A stretch of DNA of 64,000 bases from assembly GCA_000697355.1 (NCBI GenBank), contig JNEN01000660.1, forward strand, positions 1 to 64,000, written 5' to 3'. How positions within the stretch are numbered: position 1 is the stretch's first letter; each line of letters begins with the position of its first letter. The position numbers were made by a program, and so were the translations under genes. Below, one piece after another: positions 1 through 12,012 of the stretch. This stretch comes from Syncephalastrum monosporum B8922. Taxonomy: Eukaryota > Mucoromycota > Mucoromycetes > Mucorales > Syncephalastraceae. The notes beneath the pieces were generated by a model. It had not been told where the DNA came from and did no database searches. It worked only from the letters and a program-made list of their open reading frames with translations.

Positions 1-334
1 GAATGCCCAACTGCTTTGCTGCAGCTGATGCAGTCATACGTTTTTCAATCTTCAGATCGAAAAACCTAGCTTTATCCTGGACTGTATAACGCACATAGTC
101 CCGTTTTGGTTTTGCCTCCTTCATGTGAACACCTTCATTTTTTGGCTTTTCTAATGACATTGGACAAGTCAGAGATGATTCATTGGGCACTGCATTTCTC
201 AAGTACTCTGTATGAGTAGCAAGAGTCTCAACAATGAAATCATTCTGATCAACAATATAGTCCATGGGCTCAGGACCCCCATTATCATCAAAAACATTCC
301 CATGTCCATCTTCATATAGAAATATATCACTCAT
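1..334 (-). CDS. N-terminal part of a helix-turn-helix transposon-type protein, cut by the window edge
   Basis: An open frame of 111 codons starts at an ATG at 334-332 and runs off the left edge without a stop. The first ~60 residues are acidic and unremarkable. The end, around residues 80-111, reads DYVRYTVQDKARFFDL and then a basic, Ala-rich stretch ending AAAKQLGI, which looks like the start of a helix-turn-helix. This pattern resembles the N-terminus of homeodomain-like DDE endonuclease/transposase proteins that are repeated in Mucorales genomes. The family call is from memory of the pattern, not a search. It is transcribed divergently from the tRNA-editing gene with only 145 bp between the starts, so it may be an insertion near that promoter. 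The catalytic part is outside the window, so activity cannot be judged. Confidence 0.5.
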   Translation of the reverse strand, partial: MSDIFLYEDGHGNVFDDNGGPEPMDYIVDQNDFIVETLATHTEYLRNAVPNESSLTCPMSLEKPKNEGVHMKEAKPKRDYVRYTVQDKARFFDLKIEKRMTASAAAKQLGI

Positions 335-479
335 GTTGAATTCACGTATTAAAAAGAGAATGAGGTTGTTGGACAGACTATGGCGATCCCCGTCAGTAAG
401 GTGGTGTAAGGGGAAACTGACAATTTTTTTTTTCATTTGATAGAATCGACGCTCAGCTATTTCGAGAACACTCAGTTAC

Positions 480-1941
480 ATGACAGTAAAACAAATTCCA
501 GTCGGCAATCTGGCTTGCCAGCGCGACACATACCTCAAGGAACTCAAGACATTATGTCTCGAATGCTCAGACAAACCAGACAAGAAGGGATTTTACCATG
601 TCAAATTGCAAGACACGAGTAAGCGATTGTCTTTTAATTTGGCAGGAAAAGCAAACAACTGACCTCTTGGAATAAGTTCTTTTCCCTGAAGGAGGCGGAC
701 AGCCCTTTGACACAGGGCATATAAATGACGTAAAAGTCTACAATGTCCAGCGTGACAAGTTGGCCCACGTTCATTTCACTAAGGCACCAGTGCCTGTCAA
801 TCAGTCGGTTGTGCTAACCGTGGATTGGGAGCGTCGATGGTATGTACTTTATATGCACGTCAAAAATCTTAATGACTTATATATATCCATCTATGAATGA
901 TTTTAGGGATCATATGCAGCAACACACAGGCCAACATTTACTGTCAGCCGTCCTGGAGCAGGAACCATTTCGCTATCCCACCGGGTCTTGGTAAGCGTAA
1001 ATCATTCCTCACCATTTTCCCTTTTGCAGCCGTTTCTTACGTCGCGTAAATGTACTTGATATTCTATCAGGAACCTCGGATTAAAGAAAAGCTACGTCGA
1101 GCTGGAAACGAAGACAACAAAGACTATTCCCACCGAAGCACAGCTCAAAGACGTCGAACGCCGCGTGAACGATCTTATTTTGAGCGATTTACCGGTTGTA
1201 ACCCATACCAAAAAGGCCGACCTCGTCGACCGTCCTGATTCACTGCCGCAAGACTATCAAGGAGATGATGGTCATATTCGCACGGTTGAGATCCAGGACT
1301 TGGATTTGAACCCTTGCTGCGGCACCCATATGTCTCGGCTAGGCCATCTGCAGGCTCTAAAAATCCTCCACACCGAGAAAGTCCGGGGCGGAAACATCCG
1401 CGTCTTCTTTGTCTTTGGCCAGCGCGTCATCGACCAGCTCAGTGAACATTATGCCATCGCTCGTCAGCTGACGTCCCTCCTCTCCTGTCCTCCTGAGTCT
1501 TTCGTCGATAACCTGTCCAAGCTGCAACTACAGAGCAGATCCCACCACAAACAAGCCAAGCAATGGATGGCAGAAGTCGCCCGTTCCATTGCCACCAATA
1601 TCGAGAATCAGCTTCAAACAAAAGATATTGTGTCTTTTTATCGCTCAGATGGTGATTTGGACCTCTTATCGTCCATTGCATCTACCCTGAAGGAGCGCAA
1701 ATCACTTGACGACACAGATAAGACGGTTGTCCTTGCTGCGGGCGAGAAAACAGCCGGTGGACCTCTTCTTGTCCTTGGTGGTAAACCTGCCGTTGTAGAT
1801 CACGTGGGCAAGTCGCTAGTGAAACTTCTTGCATCTGATGGCCTCAAGGGTGGAGGTAAAGGACGGTGGCAAGGAAAAACAACGTCGTGGCAGTCGGTGT
1901 CGAAATTAGAGTCCTTAAGCAAAGAAGATATATGCGAATAA
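480..1941 (+). CDS. Alanyl-tRNA editing protein (AARSD1/AlaX-like)
   Basis: Predicted free-standing editing enzyme that hydrolyses Ser (or Gly) mischarged onto tRNA-Ala in the cytosol. Four exons fit: 480-618, 677-839, 907-990 and 1071-1941, together 418 aa. The exon joins recreate family blocks: LFPEGGGQP near residue 50, then the metal-binding HMQQHTGQH motif near residue 103 (His-x3-His), and the second zinc-binding element CCGTH near residue 230. The C-terminal part ends in a GGGKGRWQGK stretch that matches the end of AARSD1-type proteins. Introns are 58-80 nt with GT...AG ends. The length is close to animal AARSD1 (about 410 aa). All metal ligands are present, so it looks functional. A full AlaRS is excluded because there is no aminoacylation domain. 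Confidence 0.9.
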
Positions 1942-2757
1942 TAACTTTTACTAGTAATGCCGACTTGTGAAGCTTTTTTGACGATCGAGCGGAAGCAACG
2001 ATATTAATTCTAATACCAAACCCTATATGGCTATTAACTGTATATTCACTTGTGCTGTTGTGATAGGTAAATATGTGATGTGTATTTGCCGTATTTCATA
2101 GACACACCGAGAGCATTTTGTACGTAGAGAATATGTCCTCATGAATATTGATCACTATCCTGTCCAGGATTTAAGTGAGGTATTATGCATTGTATCCGAC
2201 ATGCTCATTTTTTGATGATAGAGCGCATCCCACTTCTGACAGTCGGGCGGTCTAAACTAGCTACGTTTATAAGGTAGTGAAATATTAGATACGGGGCCTT
2301 CTTGCAATATAACCATGGGCTCCTTTTACTACACCGCACAATTTCTCTTCCAGCTGTAAAAAATGTAATCTGCAATATGTTGTCTGTTGATCATGTCGAT
2401 ACTGGTTGGAATGAGGTATTGTTGTATCGACCTACAGTACAACTGAAGCTCTTAAGTCTCCATTGGATCAAGGAACGCGTATAGATATGGTTTTTGAAAC
2501 CACATATCATCGGTACCTTTAGCTCTTATATGTTCCAAACAGATCCATAGTGTATCCAGGATGGAGGGACCTATACTAAATTGATCTGATTGGCCGAACA
2601 TTCTTCAAGCACCGTAAAAGTATCATGCCTCTGATCATTTCCATATTGGTACCTTTTCTTGCCAGATTGCACGCTTTTCTTCCCTTTTTTTTTCCTATAC
2701 ATAATATCGGTACAAAATAACATACTGCATTAAAGGGACCGTAATGCCAAGAGAGTC
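1942..2757. other. Intergenic, no gene recognised
   Basis: This stretch is AT-rich with scattered stops in all frames. It holds the 3' flank of the tRNA-editing gene and the promoter side of the CH-GAS2 gene, including a T-rich tract near 2680-2700. No repeat, RNA gene or coding block was recognised. Confidence 0.5.
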
Positions 2758-5700
2758 ATGGATTCATCGACAAAGTTAAGCGACAAAGGTAAACGCTCGC
2801 TGTTGTCTTGGCAACAGACAACGAGACTGACACACACGTAGTTGAACGGCAAGTCCTGAGTATCCTGCAAGAGTACGTTGCTCGAGAGTGGCTCGATGAC
2901 AGCTGTGTACAGCATTGGCGCGATGGCAAAGTACTCTTGTGCCTGGCTGATTTATTTGAATCGGTGGGGGATCTCGAGACGCTTTTATTGCACGGTACAG
3001 ACGAAAGCCGTCTCAAGATTGCCCTTCCCATTCTACGCGATCGAGCTGGCCTCGATCCCAATCTCGACGATACGGATCAGCTCTACGCTTTCCTTGATAC
3101 GCTCACAACCGCAGACACAATTATTAGCGGCCGACTTCATACCACGAACGTCCAAGCTCGCGTGACCCGTACGGTCCGCACACGCACAGGCACGGACGAT
3201 AACATTGTCTTGTCCACACTGCAGCACCTCAGACAGCAGCTGACCGTACTCGCGACAGCATGCAGCCTTGCAAAAGACGAGGAAGATGAAGAAGAGGCCG
3301 AAGCATCGCTGGTCGACGAGGTGGCCCAGTTCGAACGCGACCTGGAGTATGCACGCACCCTCGTCGCTGATTTTGAAACCGATGATCCCGCGACCGCACG
3401 CGCCGTCGACGCCGCCAAAGTCGCGCTGGACCAGCAAATCGAAGACCATCTCGGTGCGATTCATGCCGACCTCGATTTCCGTCGGTCGGCACGCCCTATC
3501 CGTCATGCGCTCGAGTCCATCCAGGCAAAGATGCTCGAGACACCCACCACCGAGCAGGACATTTTGGATCTTGAGGATGCCGTCGCCCGCACCGGTGCCG
3601 ATATCCGACGTCTACCCGCCACTTCGCTGAAGGCCCACGTGGATGCACTCGTTGCTAAGCACCGCATCATTGCGTCCTGGGTTGACGAGGTCCGTGTCTG
3701 GTTCGTCGAAGCCGAGCGTATCCGTCACTGGATCCAAGACCGCATCGCCAAACTCGAAAACATGCCCCTCGAGGACCCCTCTGCGCTAGACATTGCCGCC
3801 ACCACCGCGGAAAGTCTGGCACACCACGCTCAGGCTCAAGACGAAATTCAGACCAGCTTGGATGAATTCGATAAGCAGGATATCAGTCGCTTGCGACAGC
3901 ATGTGAAAGACCTCACCGGCCAGGACCGTGAAGCGGACCTTAGTCCGGCCGACACCACCACTATCGAGATTACATTCACTGCATTGGCCACGCTTGATCG
4001 CCTCAAACACCTCCTGCGCAAGAGGAATTACGACTGGCAGATGCTTCATCTTCGCTTGGACTGGCAGAACGCATTTGCCGACGCCAGCGCGTGGGTCACC
4101 ACCACGGGAGAAGTGATCGAGCAGTTCATTCGTGACGGACGCTGGAAGCTGGGTCAAACGGAGGAGGCTGACAATGATGTGATCCAAACCCTTTTGGGCT
4201 TGGAACAGAGTGTTGCTATCTTTGATCAGGGTCAGTTTACCACTGCCATCAACGCCTATCAGGCTATGGACGATACTTCGACCACCGAGCTGCCAGCCCA
4301 TCTCGAAGAACGCCAGGTGAAGCTAGAAGAAGCTTTCGAGGCACTCACACATCGCCTGTCCTTCGCGCGCCATATTGTCGAGCAACGGCTCAGCGTGTCT
4401 GCTTTCTTTCGCAAGGCCACAGCACTTGACCACGACGCGCGCCACTTGTTGGACACCATCGAAGCGGCCTCGCACGAGTGCGACCCAGCCTTGGAGCGTG
4501 ATCTGTGCGACCGCGCCGATCTTTTTCAAGACGAGGCTGTTCAGCTTGTCACAACGGATGTCTCGCGTATCCGATACCCCGATCACCCCGACAACACTGA
4601 CGCGAATGACACTATTGCCAGCGCGATTGCAAGTCGCACGCATGCCTTGGTGTCCCTCGGCGAGGCGATCGAGGACCGACTCAAGACCTATCGCCAAGTT
4701 CTCGTCTATTTAAGCCGGGCGAACGGTCTACTTGCAGAAATACAGAGGCTCGACAAGTCGGTCAGACCCTTGCTTCTAGCCGCGCAGGAACCCATTTCGT
4801 GCGACACCCAGGAGTTGGTGGACCGTGCGTGCAATCAGTGCAAAGACGCGCAGGCCACCCTTGACCACGTGCAGCAGGACGTGCATCGTCTGCGCTCAGA
4901 CGTCCATCAGCTGGTAGAGGATACCGCACCCCTCGCCTCCTCTCTGCCTATACCAGCCATTCAGGACGGCATGGCAGACCTCGAGAGCAAGCTTACGCAG
5001 CTCCAGTCACTCTTGTCGGAACGCCGCGTTGACTTGGAAGAGGCACAGACGAAGCTCGACTGGCAGGCACAGCACGCGCGCGCATGCGCATGGACGGACG
5101 AGACGATCCAGCTTGCCATGCACCTCGCGCAACAGAGCGCGGCTCAGCCTGAGGAGCACGAGCGTTGCCTGGAAGAAATCACAGCGCTTGCTGAACGCAC
5201 GCACGAGGCGCGTCTCGTCAAGGCGACCAATACACTTTTCGTCCGCCTGCGTGCGCCTCCGGCTTCAGATACTGAAAAACACGCACAATTGCAGGAGAAA
5301 TGCAAGAGGGCTCAGGATACAGTCGACGATGCACTACATATTGTTCAGCAGCACATGGCATGTGAAGCGTTCATGCAACCCGCGCGGGAGCTCATAGGAC
5401 AGCTGGCGCGTCTCAAAGAAGAGCTACACGCAGCCCTGTCCAACTTGGCTCATCCGCAGACATTCGATTTGTGTACTCTGACACAGAGCTTGGAGAGCTT
5501 ACGGCTGATGGCCGACCAAGTGCCGGAATACACGTCCGTCATCATCTCGACGCAGCTCGGTGTGGATCTGGACGGCCGCCCGCGCGTGCTCTCCGAACAG
5601 CGCGACCTTGAAGAGCGTGTGGAATATGTACGTCAGCTCTACCGGGCCTATGAGGCAGCGCGCGCCTCGTACGACCAAGTCCATGCTTTGACGCAACGTA

Positions 5701-8700
5701 TCAATACGGTTGGCGCGTGTGTCGCCGAGGTGACAGCGGCTGTGACAGCCGATCAGCGCCCTCCCGCCGTGGTGCTCTCATCTGCCGAGTATTCTACCTT
5801 GCGCATGCGTGCCGAGTCCGAGCATCGAGCGAAATACGACGAATGCACCCAGACTTTATCCGAGCTGCAACACACTTTGCAAGACCTTTCCCCTGATGCG
5901 CACACCACCAAGGTCCCGGCTGAAACAGCCCTGGATCAGCTCAAAGCGCGTCTGGACACGCTGGAAAAGACACTCGACGCACACCAGCAAGCGCTTGATT
6001 TTCATGCGGCGCGTCTGGTCTGGGAGGGCCATGTCCAGCGCACCGAGGACCACATGGCGACCCTTCGCGCCCGGCTGCATCATGGACGGCGATCCGTCGA
6101 CATGAAGCGTGCCTCAAGCCGGCACTCGGTGGACATGAAGCGTTCCTCGAGCCAGCTGGATGGGACGGGCCTGGCCAAAAGTCTGGATGCCACCCGCGAG
6201 GCGTTTGGCAAAGTCAAGGGCTGGGACGTGCCTGACATGCAGCAGAAGCAAGAGGCGCTCGAGCAAGCGGCGTCTAAGCTCCAGCAGCAGATCCAGCAGC
6301 GCGAGGCAGACATGGCTGCGCTCGCCGCCTTGCTCGCTTTTGAAGAGACAGCCGCCCAGTTTCTGCTCCAGCACGACGCATTCACGGACGAGCTCGAGCA
6401 ACTGATTGAACACGAGCGTAACCATCCACCCCAGGTCACGGTAGACTTTCAGGCACTATCGCAGCGCATCGAGCAGTATACCCAAAAGGCCACTGCATTC
6501 CTCCAAGATACCCAGTTCGAGCGAAGCGATCGACATGCGCTTCTCAGATCCGCCGTTGCGGACCTCCTCGAACACGCCGATTTCGCCCGCCAGGTCGTTC
6601 AACAACAGGAAGCGCTCAAGGACTGCCTCCAGGAAGCCGATCAGGCCGAGCGCGAGGCGGACCACGTCAAAGAAAGACTCTTTCACTCTCAAGACGCCTC
6701 CTGTGAGGCCTACTCTGCCCGCGTCGCTGCTTTCACAGATAAGGCTGCACACATCCCGCTCCCAGTACGCACAGACAACCGCGGCGATGCCCAACACAAC
6801 CAGGTCGTGCAGGAGATGCTGCAAGCGCGCAAAGACCGTCTCAACGAGCTGCAGCAGTCCTTGACAGCCATCCTCGAGGCGCATTCGCGACAGCAGGCTT
6901 TGTCACAAGCCTACAGCACCGAAGCGGAGCGGCTGAAGACATGGATCGACGCGCGACAACGGGAGCTGGACGCGATCGAGAAAGCAGACGGGCTCGAGGG
7001 CTTGCGGGATGCTGCGGTTGCACTCGACGCGACACAGTCGGCCATCCAGATGTATTCGAGCGCACGCAAGTCCCTTGACGAGACCTTTGAGGCGTGCCAG
7101 CAGGACAGTCTCCAGGAGCGACACGCGTGCTGTGTGCAGCAGTGGGAGGCACTTCAGACGCGTCTTACAAACGCGCAAGGGACGGTGCACGCGCGTCTCC
7201 AGGAGGCCGAGCGGGAAAGGCTCGTGGCGTCGTTCAAGAGCGAATGTGCGCGTATCAAGGCCCAAGTGGATGCCGCGCCGTCCGATGTGACGGACGATGC
7301 CCTCGATGGCTGGCGACGCGAACTCGCCAAGATCGTACAAACACACGATTCTGTGGCAGATGCAGCCGAGGTGGCAGCGGTGGAAGCCAGCATTGAGGCT
7401 GCCGAACAGCGTGCGCTCGAGTACCAGCTCCAACTCGAATACGAGGATCTCACGAGCGCGCTCGAGCAATTCGTGCCTACCGAGGGTGACTGTCCAATGC
7501 GTGTCGATGGTGCGTCCGAGGCTGGCGATCGTGAGGCGTGCCATGCCTGCCAGGCAGCGCACCAAGACCTGGCTCGCCGCGTGCAAGCCAAAACCGAGAC
7601 CTACGCCGACCAGCAGGCCGCGTACGCGACGCTGCCAGACCACATCAAGCCCCGCGAGCGACAGGCGGCGCTGCAAGCCGCATGGGATGCGCTCGAGACG
7701 AGGGTGTCGCGCGCCAAACACGTGGCCGACGTGGCCTCGCAGTGGCAGACGCTGCATCAGCAACTGCGCACGCTCTCCGCCAAAGCAACTAAGGACGTCG
7801 ATCTCGACACGCTCACGACCGAAGCCGAGGCGTGTCATACTCTAGCGCAAGCGCTCAAGGAGGAAGAAGGTTATGGATGGTTTGAAGCCCATTACGACAG
7901 ACTTCTGCGCGAGCTCAAGGGTGTCGCCGAGGCACGCGCTCGGCAGGTGAAGCAAGCACGCGCGGACAACATTTGCCGTCGTGCAGCAGAGGAAGTGGAG
8001 TCCATCAAGGCACGCATGAACCTGGGTCTGGACGAGGCATGGGAGCTTGCCAAGCAGAAGCATCCGGCCAGCCAATCCGTGTGCGACCAACTCAAAGACG
8101 CGCTTGAGGACAATGTCGATGCGGTCGAGGCCGTCCAAGAGCTCGAGCGATGGCTCGCCAAGGAGGCGCAGTGGCAGACCTGGCGCGGGAGAGCGCGAGG
8201 CCACGCGGCGACGACGCGGCGTATCCAAACCTGGATGGAGGGCTGCAGACGCCAGCTGGAGACAGACTACCATGAGAACCCGGTACGCGATGTCGAGGCC
8301 ATCCAGGACCGCATCCGCGCTTTTGAGGAGTCCACACTCGCTGACTACCGCAAGCTCACCGAGACCATCGTCTACCACGAGGCCGATGCCGTGCTTGGCG
8401 TCCGCGCGCGCGCCGATGAAGTGGACGCAGCCTGGCAGAAGGTCAAGCAGTCGGCCGCCGAAGCCGAAACGCAGGCACACGCCACCGCGCGCGCGCTGCA
8501 GGCCGTGCGGCGGATCAAGGAGATCATGTCCATGCTTGGCGACTACCGCGACCGACTGGACAGGTTGCGCGTGCCAGGGGGCGACTTGAGCCAGCGACTG
8601 CGTCAAGGCGAAGCAGAGCATCTCGGCAAGCTCATGGACCAGCTCGAGACAGAGGCCACGGCGCGTATGGAGCAAGGTGCCCAGGACCTGATCGACACGG

Positions 8701-9833
8701 ACTCGGGAGAGGTCCAACACGCCATGGCCAGCCTAAGACAGGCCATCACCGACAAGCGAGCTGCGATAGACCATGCATGCGCGGTGGGGCGCTGTCTGGT
8801 CGCAACAGATGATACGGCCATCTTGATGCATGCGCTGGGCGAGGCCGTCGACAAGGCCATGCCCGCCAGCGAAGAACAGCCAAAAAGCAAGCTGCTGCGA
8901 CCGATGACGAGCCGCGCTGACCTCAAGGCCAAGCTGATCGAGCTCGATGTGCGATACAAGTACTACGAGAAGGAGATTACGAGCAAGCTCACAGTCGTGT
9001 CCGAGGGCCTGGAGAAGGTGTCAGGGGCGGACCAGGACGCGGTGCGCGCGCTGCGCGACCAGCTCCAAGCACAGTGGCAGATTCTCGAGAAACGCGTCCA
9101 AGCGTGCGAAGCCGAGCTCTCCAAGGCAGTGGGCGAGGGCGTGCGCGTGCGCAAGTCATCGATGCCGACCCGCAAGGCCCAGAGCAAGTCGTCTTTGCCG
9201 GTACCGACCTCGACGCTGTCGACGGCTTTGCCACGGCCGTCGCTCTCGAATCGGCACAGCACGAGCCGTCTTCGACAGCCGACACCCCTGAAAAAGACAG
9301 CCGCCCCACCGAATGCGTACGTGGCCGATCCGCACAATGATCTGGATATGGAAATTGGCCGGATCGTAAATGAGACGCCGTATAAGGTGAAGGTCAAGAT
9401 GGTGCCTGGCGAGGTGGGCCGGTACTGGTTCGGCGGTGACGATCATCCCAAGCTCGCCTACTGTCGCGTGCTGAAGAGCAAGATGGTCATGGTCCGGGTG
9501 GGCGGTGGCTGGACCGAACTATCCCAGTTTCTGAGAGACCACGCCCTGCTGGAAGGCGGCGATCTCTTGCCCAAGCCGGCCAAATACGATCTTCAGGATG
9601 GGTTTATTGAGCACAGCGGGCGCAGTCGTCGCCTCGAGTCATCCCATTCGACGCCGCACAAGGGTGGGTACATGGAAGGAGACCGGTTTATCGCCGTCGA
9701 CGAACACGGGAATCACCGCGAGGTGAAGATGACCCGAGCGCAGCATCCTAGCTCGTCGCTCCATGCAGCCACAAACAGCACAAGTGCTCGGCGGCGCCGC
9801 GCGGAGCGAAAACAACAACAGACATCTTCTTAG
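2758..9833 (+). CDS. Giant CH-domain / coiled-coil rod / GAS2-domain cytolinker
   Basis: Predicted cytoskeletal linker of about 2340 aa. The long uninterrupted frame has no ATG near its 5' end. A start at 2758 joined through a 53-nt intron (2789-2841, GTAAAC...CGTAG) gives MDSSTKLSDKVERQVL and keeps the frame. Residues ~11-110 look like one calponin homology domain (WRDGKVLLCLADLF core). Residues ~130-2100 are heptad-rich, with Trp-spaced helices like a spectrin-type rod. Around residue 1094 two tandem SVDMKR-x-SS boxes could be basophilic kinase sites. A Ser/Pro/Arg-rich basic tail segment (~2105-2165, with RKSSMPTRK) precedes a GAS2 domain (~2176-2250, EVGRYWFGGDD and VRVGGGWTELSQFL). In animals CH binds actin and GAS2 binds microtubules; the same roles here are inferred. 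The 6992-nt second exon is remarkable in an intron-rich region. The start exon is the least certain part. Confidence 0.85.
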
Positions 9834-10270
9834 CCGTCATGACGATCTATTATGTATTTTTTTTTTTATTTTTTTATTTTTCCTTTTGTTTTCTCTTTCT
9901 TGCATCGAGCTCCTAGACATATTGTATTTTGGATTTTTTTTCTTCATTTATTGCTGTACGATGGTATTTATACTATAGACTCGCAACGAGTTATCATACA
10001 ACTCAATTATATTACAAGACGATCAATGTAAAGATTTGTATTGGGGGAAATTTTAAGGTTTTGGACGGCTTGACAACGCCGAGTTTGGACAGGAAAACGC
10101 GCCACACGCATACACAGGCTTTCTTCCTTTTTTTTCTCTTCTTTCTCTTCCTTTTATCTCCTTGCTACTTGTCCATCTTGATTGACAAGGTAATCGTCAG
10201 ACGCATCTGCGGGCAATAACAATAGGCGTCAGAGGCTCATGTCTTTCTCATAGTGTCACTCGTGTGTCTC
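9834..10270. other. Intergenic with T-rich 3' flank
   Basis: Directly after the stop codon of the GAS2 gene there is a long T-rich tract (about 9850-9950), typical of the 3' flanks in this window. The rest is the promoter side of the Ndt80-type gene, with another T-rich run near 10120-10160. Nothing coding was recognised. Confidence 0.5.
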
Positions 10271-11585
10271 ATGTCACAGCCCACGACACCGCAGCCCTCA
10301 CCGCAACAAAAGCCAAACCACCCGTACGTGCCCACGTTTGGTCCGACGCAGTACCGGAATAATGTCTACTCCCTGGACAGGAGGACACAGTAAGCTTCGA
10401 GAAAAGGGTGCTTAGGCGTGTACTCAAAAAAGAGAATACTGCAGGTTGCCCGTCCAAATGGAGGCACGGATCGACAAGGGCTTCTTTATCGCAGACGGGC
10501 ACTGGACGTGCTATCGGCGCAATTACTTTCAGGTCCACAGCTCGTACACGCTGCAGGGCGTCGGCGCGGTGTACGATGGCCAGGATCTGCCGTGCCTAGT
10601 TCAGCGGGATCAAGACCTTGTACCTGTATCCGGGTTTTCCGTCGGTGTCCGTGCACGCGTCGCACATGACAATGGCAAAGAGATTCCGTTGGTGCAGCAC
10701 ACACCCAAACGCGACAAAGGCCCTCAGACCACGCCGCAGCCCATCCCTGTTCGCCCTCAGCACGAATCCGCCACCTTTGACCGTCTCCAGTTCAGGTCGG
10801 CCACGGCCAACAATGGCAAACGACGCGCGGCCCAACAATACTATGCCCTCGTTGTGGATCTGTACGCTCAAACCAGCCAGGACCTGGTGCTTGTCGCTTC
10901 CGTCGAATCTTGCCCGCTCGTCGTGCGCGGTCGCAGCCCCGGCCATTACGCAGAAGCCGACGCGCAGCAGTCCCCACCCGAAGAGCAGCTCGTTCACTTG
11001 CCGCCTCCCAATACCTTTATTGACGTGGAACCGCCGTATCCAGGCACTCCAAACTACGGTCCGCCGGCAGCATCGTCTGCCTCGGCTTATCCGCTGCCCC
11101 AACCCAACGTCTCGCCTCCCACGCTGCCGCATCCAGGCCATCCTCAACAGCAACAGCAGCAACAGCAGAGACACCATGACCGCATCGCATCATCGTCATC
11201 GTCGTCTGCAGCGGACGTGTATCCATATGAAAGATACCCACCACACGCAGAACCCTTTGCTGGTCGCATGCGTATGCTGTCAGACCAGTCCAGTCTACGT
11301 GAACCGTCGTACGACTATCCTTACCCCCAGCAGCCTCAGGCTTACTATGATACCAACCAGTCCGAGTAAGTGCTTGATTGTTTTTCTCGCGTTACACCAG
11401 TATGGTTCTCAACCTGGGTTATCCCCACTCTTAGTATACCCTCATCGACGTATCATCACTGGCAGCCGGCTCCACTGCAGGATCCCCCCTCGCCGCCAAA
11501 AAACAACCACAAGAAGACACTGCGCTCGGGGGGTCCCTTGCCAGACAATTGGGAGCCCAGAAAGTCCAGAAGAATCATTAGATAG
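10271..11585 (+). CDS. NDT80/PhoG-family transcription factor
   Basis: Nuclear DNA-binding regulator of the Ndt80/Vib-1 family. Three exons fit: 10271-10389, 10445-11365 and 11435-11585 (396 aa). The Ndt80/PhoG Ig-fold domain is at about residues 40-220, with ARIDKGFFIADGHWTCYRRN, then VQHTPKRDKGPQ, FDRLQFRSATANNGKRRAAQ and the terminal PLVVRGRSPGHY. The C-terminal third is Pro/Gln/Ser-rich with an uninterrupted Gln run, like an activation region. The last exon is uncertain: an alternative acceptor at 11400 gives a shorter, different tail ending at 11434. Family members control sexual development, programmed cell death or nutrient responses in other fungi; which applies here cannot be read from sequence. 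Confidence 0.9.
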
Positions 11586-12012
11586 GCCGCCCGTTTTGCA
11601 TTCTAAACACAGTCTATTGTGTCTCACTCTTTGTCTTTTCTTCTTCTTTCGGTCTCTCTTTTCAAATGCTTCATGTCATTATGTCATTAGGCTTGTTTGT
11701 ATGCCTCCATTCTGCTCCTTTTACCGTACATTCTTTGTGAGGAGGGCTCCCCTCCCAAAAACAGGAGGGAGTGGACGTATCATTCAGAGATGGAAGTAAA
11801 GAAGTGGAGGTAAACGACGTCACCCGAATTCAAATCCCGGTTCTGAGGTGAGGAGGAAAGAAAAAAATAATAACAGCTGGTTCAATCCACCACTTCACAG
11901 CATATACACACATACACACAAGCAGTGTAAGACACCTTTCAACACGACTGCACTGTGTCTTATTCACTCATTTCGTTCTCGTCCTTAATACGCTATCTTT
12001 CATCTCATCAGC
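11586..12012. other. Intergenic, nothing recognised
   Basis: This gap has pyrimidine-rich flanks and a short CACACA-type run near 11905-11920 upstream of the complex I gene. A GAATTCAAATCCC stretch near 11825 resembles a tRNA B box but has no matching stem or A box, so no tRNA is called. Confidence 0.5.

Noticed and set aside
2789..2817. A 29-nt mini-intron at the start of the CH-GAS2 gene
   Set aside because: The acceptor at 2841 gives a 53-nt intron in frame, typical of this genome.
7842..8720. Long minus-strand open frames inside the CH-GAS2 gene
   Set aside because: They are shadows of a GC-rich coding exon with strong codon bias; their proteins show no family pattern.
11760..11845. tRNA-like B box near 11825
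   Set aside because: The T-stem pairs at only three positions and there is no A box or acceptor stem at the right distance.
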